47,146 bases of DNA from Limnothrix sp. RL_2_0 (lineage in GTDB: Bacteria > Cyanobacteriota > Cyanobacteriia > Cyanobacteriales > MRBY01), in contig JAAUPR010000004.1 of assembly GCA_012033055.1 (NCBI GenBank), forward strand, positions 56,079 through 103,224, written 5' to 3'. Below the pieces are notes generated by a model. That model was not told the origin of the DNA and did no database searches. It worked only from the letters and a program-made list of their open reading frames with translations. Positions 46,365 to 47,146 of this stretch are shown piece after piece (position 1 is the first letter of the stretch; every line of letters starts with the position of its first letter). The translations under genes were made by a program, and so were the position numbers.

Positions 46365-47146
46365 ATGCAGCATACGCACTCCGTCCGGCGTTGGTATCAG
46401 ACCTACGAAAAATATACGGTAACGACCTATATTGTTTCGGCGATCGCCTTAGGTTTTTTAGGGATTGTGGCTTTTGTTTGGCGGCTCGGCAGTATCGGCT
46501 TGGTGGATGAAACGGAGCCAATGTTTGCGGAAGCGGCGCGACAAATGTTGGTGACAGGGGACTGGATTACGCCCTATTACAACGATGCCACCCGTTTTGA
46601 TAAACCGCCCCTTGTGTACTGGCTGATGGCGATCGCCTACAAGATTGTGGGGGTGAATGCTTGGGGTGCGAGGTTGCCTTCTGCATTGGCGCGATCGCCT
46701 TGATGACACTAATATTTGTGGTTGTAAAAAGATATGGCTTTGCCTCCGCAGCCTCAGCCGAAAACCCCGAAGCTCCCAATAATCAACGCAAACTTTGGTT
46801 AGCCGCTTGGATCGGTAGTAGCCTGATTGCCCTCAATCTCCACACCATCGTTTGGGCAAGAACGGGCGTATCCGACATGCTACTCAATAGTTGTATGGGG
46901 AGTGGGTTGCTGTGCTTTTTTTGGGGTTATGGCTCTGGTGGTAAACCGATTAATCGTTGGTTCCCAAATGGCTGGTATATCAGTGCCTATATTTTATTGG
47001 CTCTTGCCGTCCTCACCAAAGGCCCTGTTGGCATTGCACTGCCGGGGTTGATCATCATTGCTTTTTTGGTTTATCTCGGTCGTTTTTGGTCTGTGTTCTT
47101 GGAAGCGAAGCCGATCACTGGAGCGATTATTTTTGCGGCGATCGCC
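46365..47146 (+). pseudogene. GT39/ArnT-like membrane glycosyltransferase, frameshifted and cut by the window end
   Basis: The N-terminal part of a polytopic, lipid-phosphate-sugar-using glycosyltransferase of the PMT/ArnT group. The first helix (YIVSAIALGFLGIVAFVWRL) is followed by the catalytic-loop acidic motif GLVDETEPMFAEAARQML and WITPYYNDATRFDKPPLVYWLM, then GARLPSALA. The frame stops at 46703. In the next frame, from 46691, AIALMTLIFVVV continues without a stop to the last base, with LHTIVWARTGVSDML and LAVLTKGPVGIALPG. One missing base before GCGATCGC (46691-46698) explains the break. It lies 50 bases after the fusion gene. Confidence 0.8.

Noticed and set aside
1-47146. CRISPR array, prophage, rRNA or tRNA genes
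   Set aside because: No regularly spaced repeats, phage structural genes, rRNA stretches or cloverleaf-like sequences were recognised when reading the intergenic regions.

Overview
The window looks like the chromosome of a cyanobacterium. The palindrome GCGATCGC (HIP1) recurs throughout, inside and between genes. Many genes belong to oxygenic phototrophs: the NDH-1 factors CRR6 and NdhS, the photosystem II assembly factor Ycf39, the RuBisCO-operon regulator RbcR, and Vipp1/IM30. The protein sequences suggest the coastal Synechococcus PCC 7002 / Leptolyngbya PCC 7376 neighbourhood, but that placement is an impression from memory and was not tested.

Layout. 1-4.7 kb: ABC transporter ATPase (frameshifted), CRR6, serine acetyltransferase, an ABC1/UbiB kinase (frameshifted) and a PNPOx-like flavoprotein. 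5.1-15.9 kb: htpG, a TldD/PmbA protein, gnd, radC, a DUF192 lipoprotein, an atypical OmpR-type regulator, NAD kinase, ycf39 and msrA. 16-19.4 kb: a large CyRepA1/DUF3854-type plasmid replication protein (frameshifted), which looks like an accessory insertion. 19.4-24.2 kb: a Ctp protease, a decayed toxin-antitoxin patch (DUF433 and a VapB-like antitoxin), a lone ureC and a Uma2 protein with an internal duplication. 24.2-36.1 kb: queA-TPR-pmbA operon, a TIGR02652 protein, rbcR divergent from an NnrU protein (frameshifted), a thioredoxin-like gene with miaA, a sigma-like protein, ndhS (short), a HAS-barrel protein, a second Uma2 and trpB. 36.2-47.1 kb: an HD-like protein, a receiver-histidine kinase, DUF427, a tandem-domain protein, vipp1, then a plus-strand run of thioredoxin, aminotransferase, a membrane/PEP-utiliser fusion (frameshifted) and a GT39-like transferase (frameshifted and cut by the window end).

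How the genes work together. Most are housekeeping functions: redox and NADP supply (gnd, nadK, thioredoxins, msrA), tRNA modification (queA, miaA), amino-acid synthesis (cysE, trpB, aminotransferase), photosynthetic complex assembly (crr6, ndhS, ycf39, vipp1) and protein quality control (htpG, Ctp, TldD/PmbA).

Most striking pattern. Six genes are broken by what reads as one missing base each. In five of the six the break lies within a few bases of a HIP1 octamer. This could be a systematic sequencing or consensus error at a methylated motif, or real mutation at HIP1. It should be settled before any of these genes is called a pseudogene. Biologically, the most unusual gene is the membrane-domain/PEP-utiliser fusion at 43.6-46.3 kb, whose swivelling domain has Gln where the phospho-accepting His is expected.
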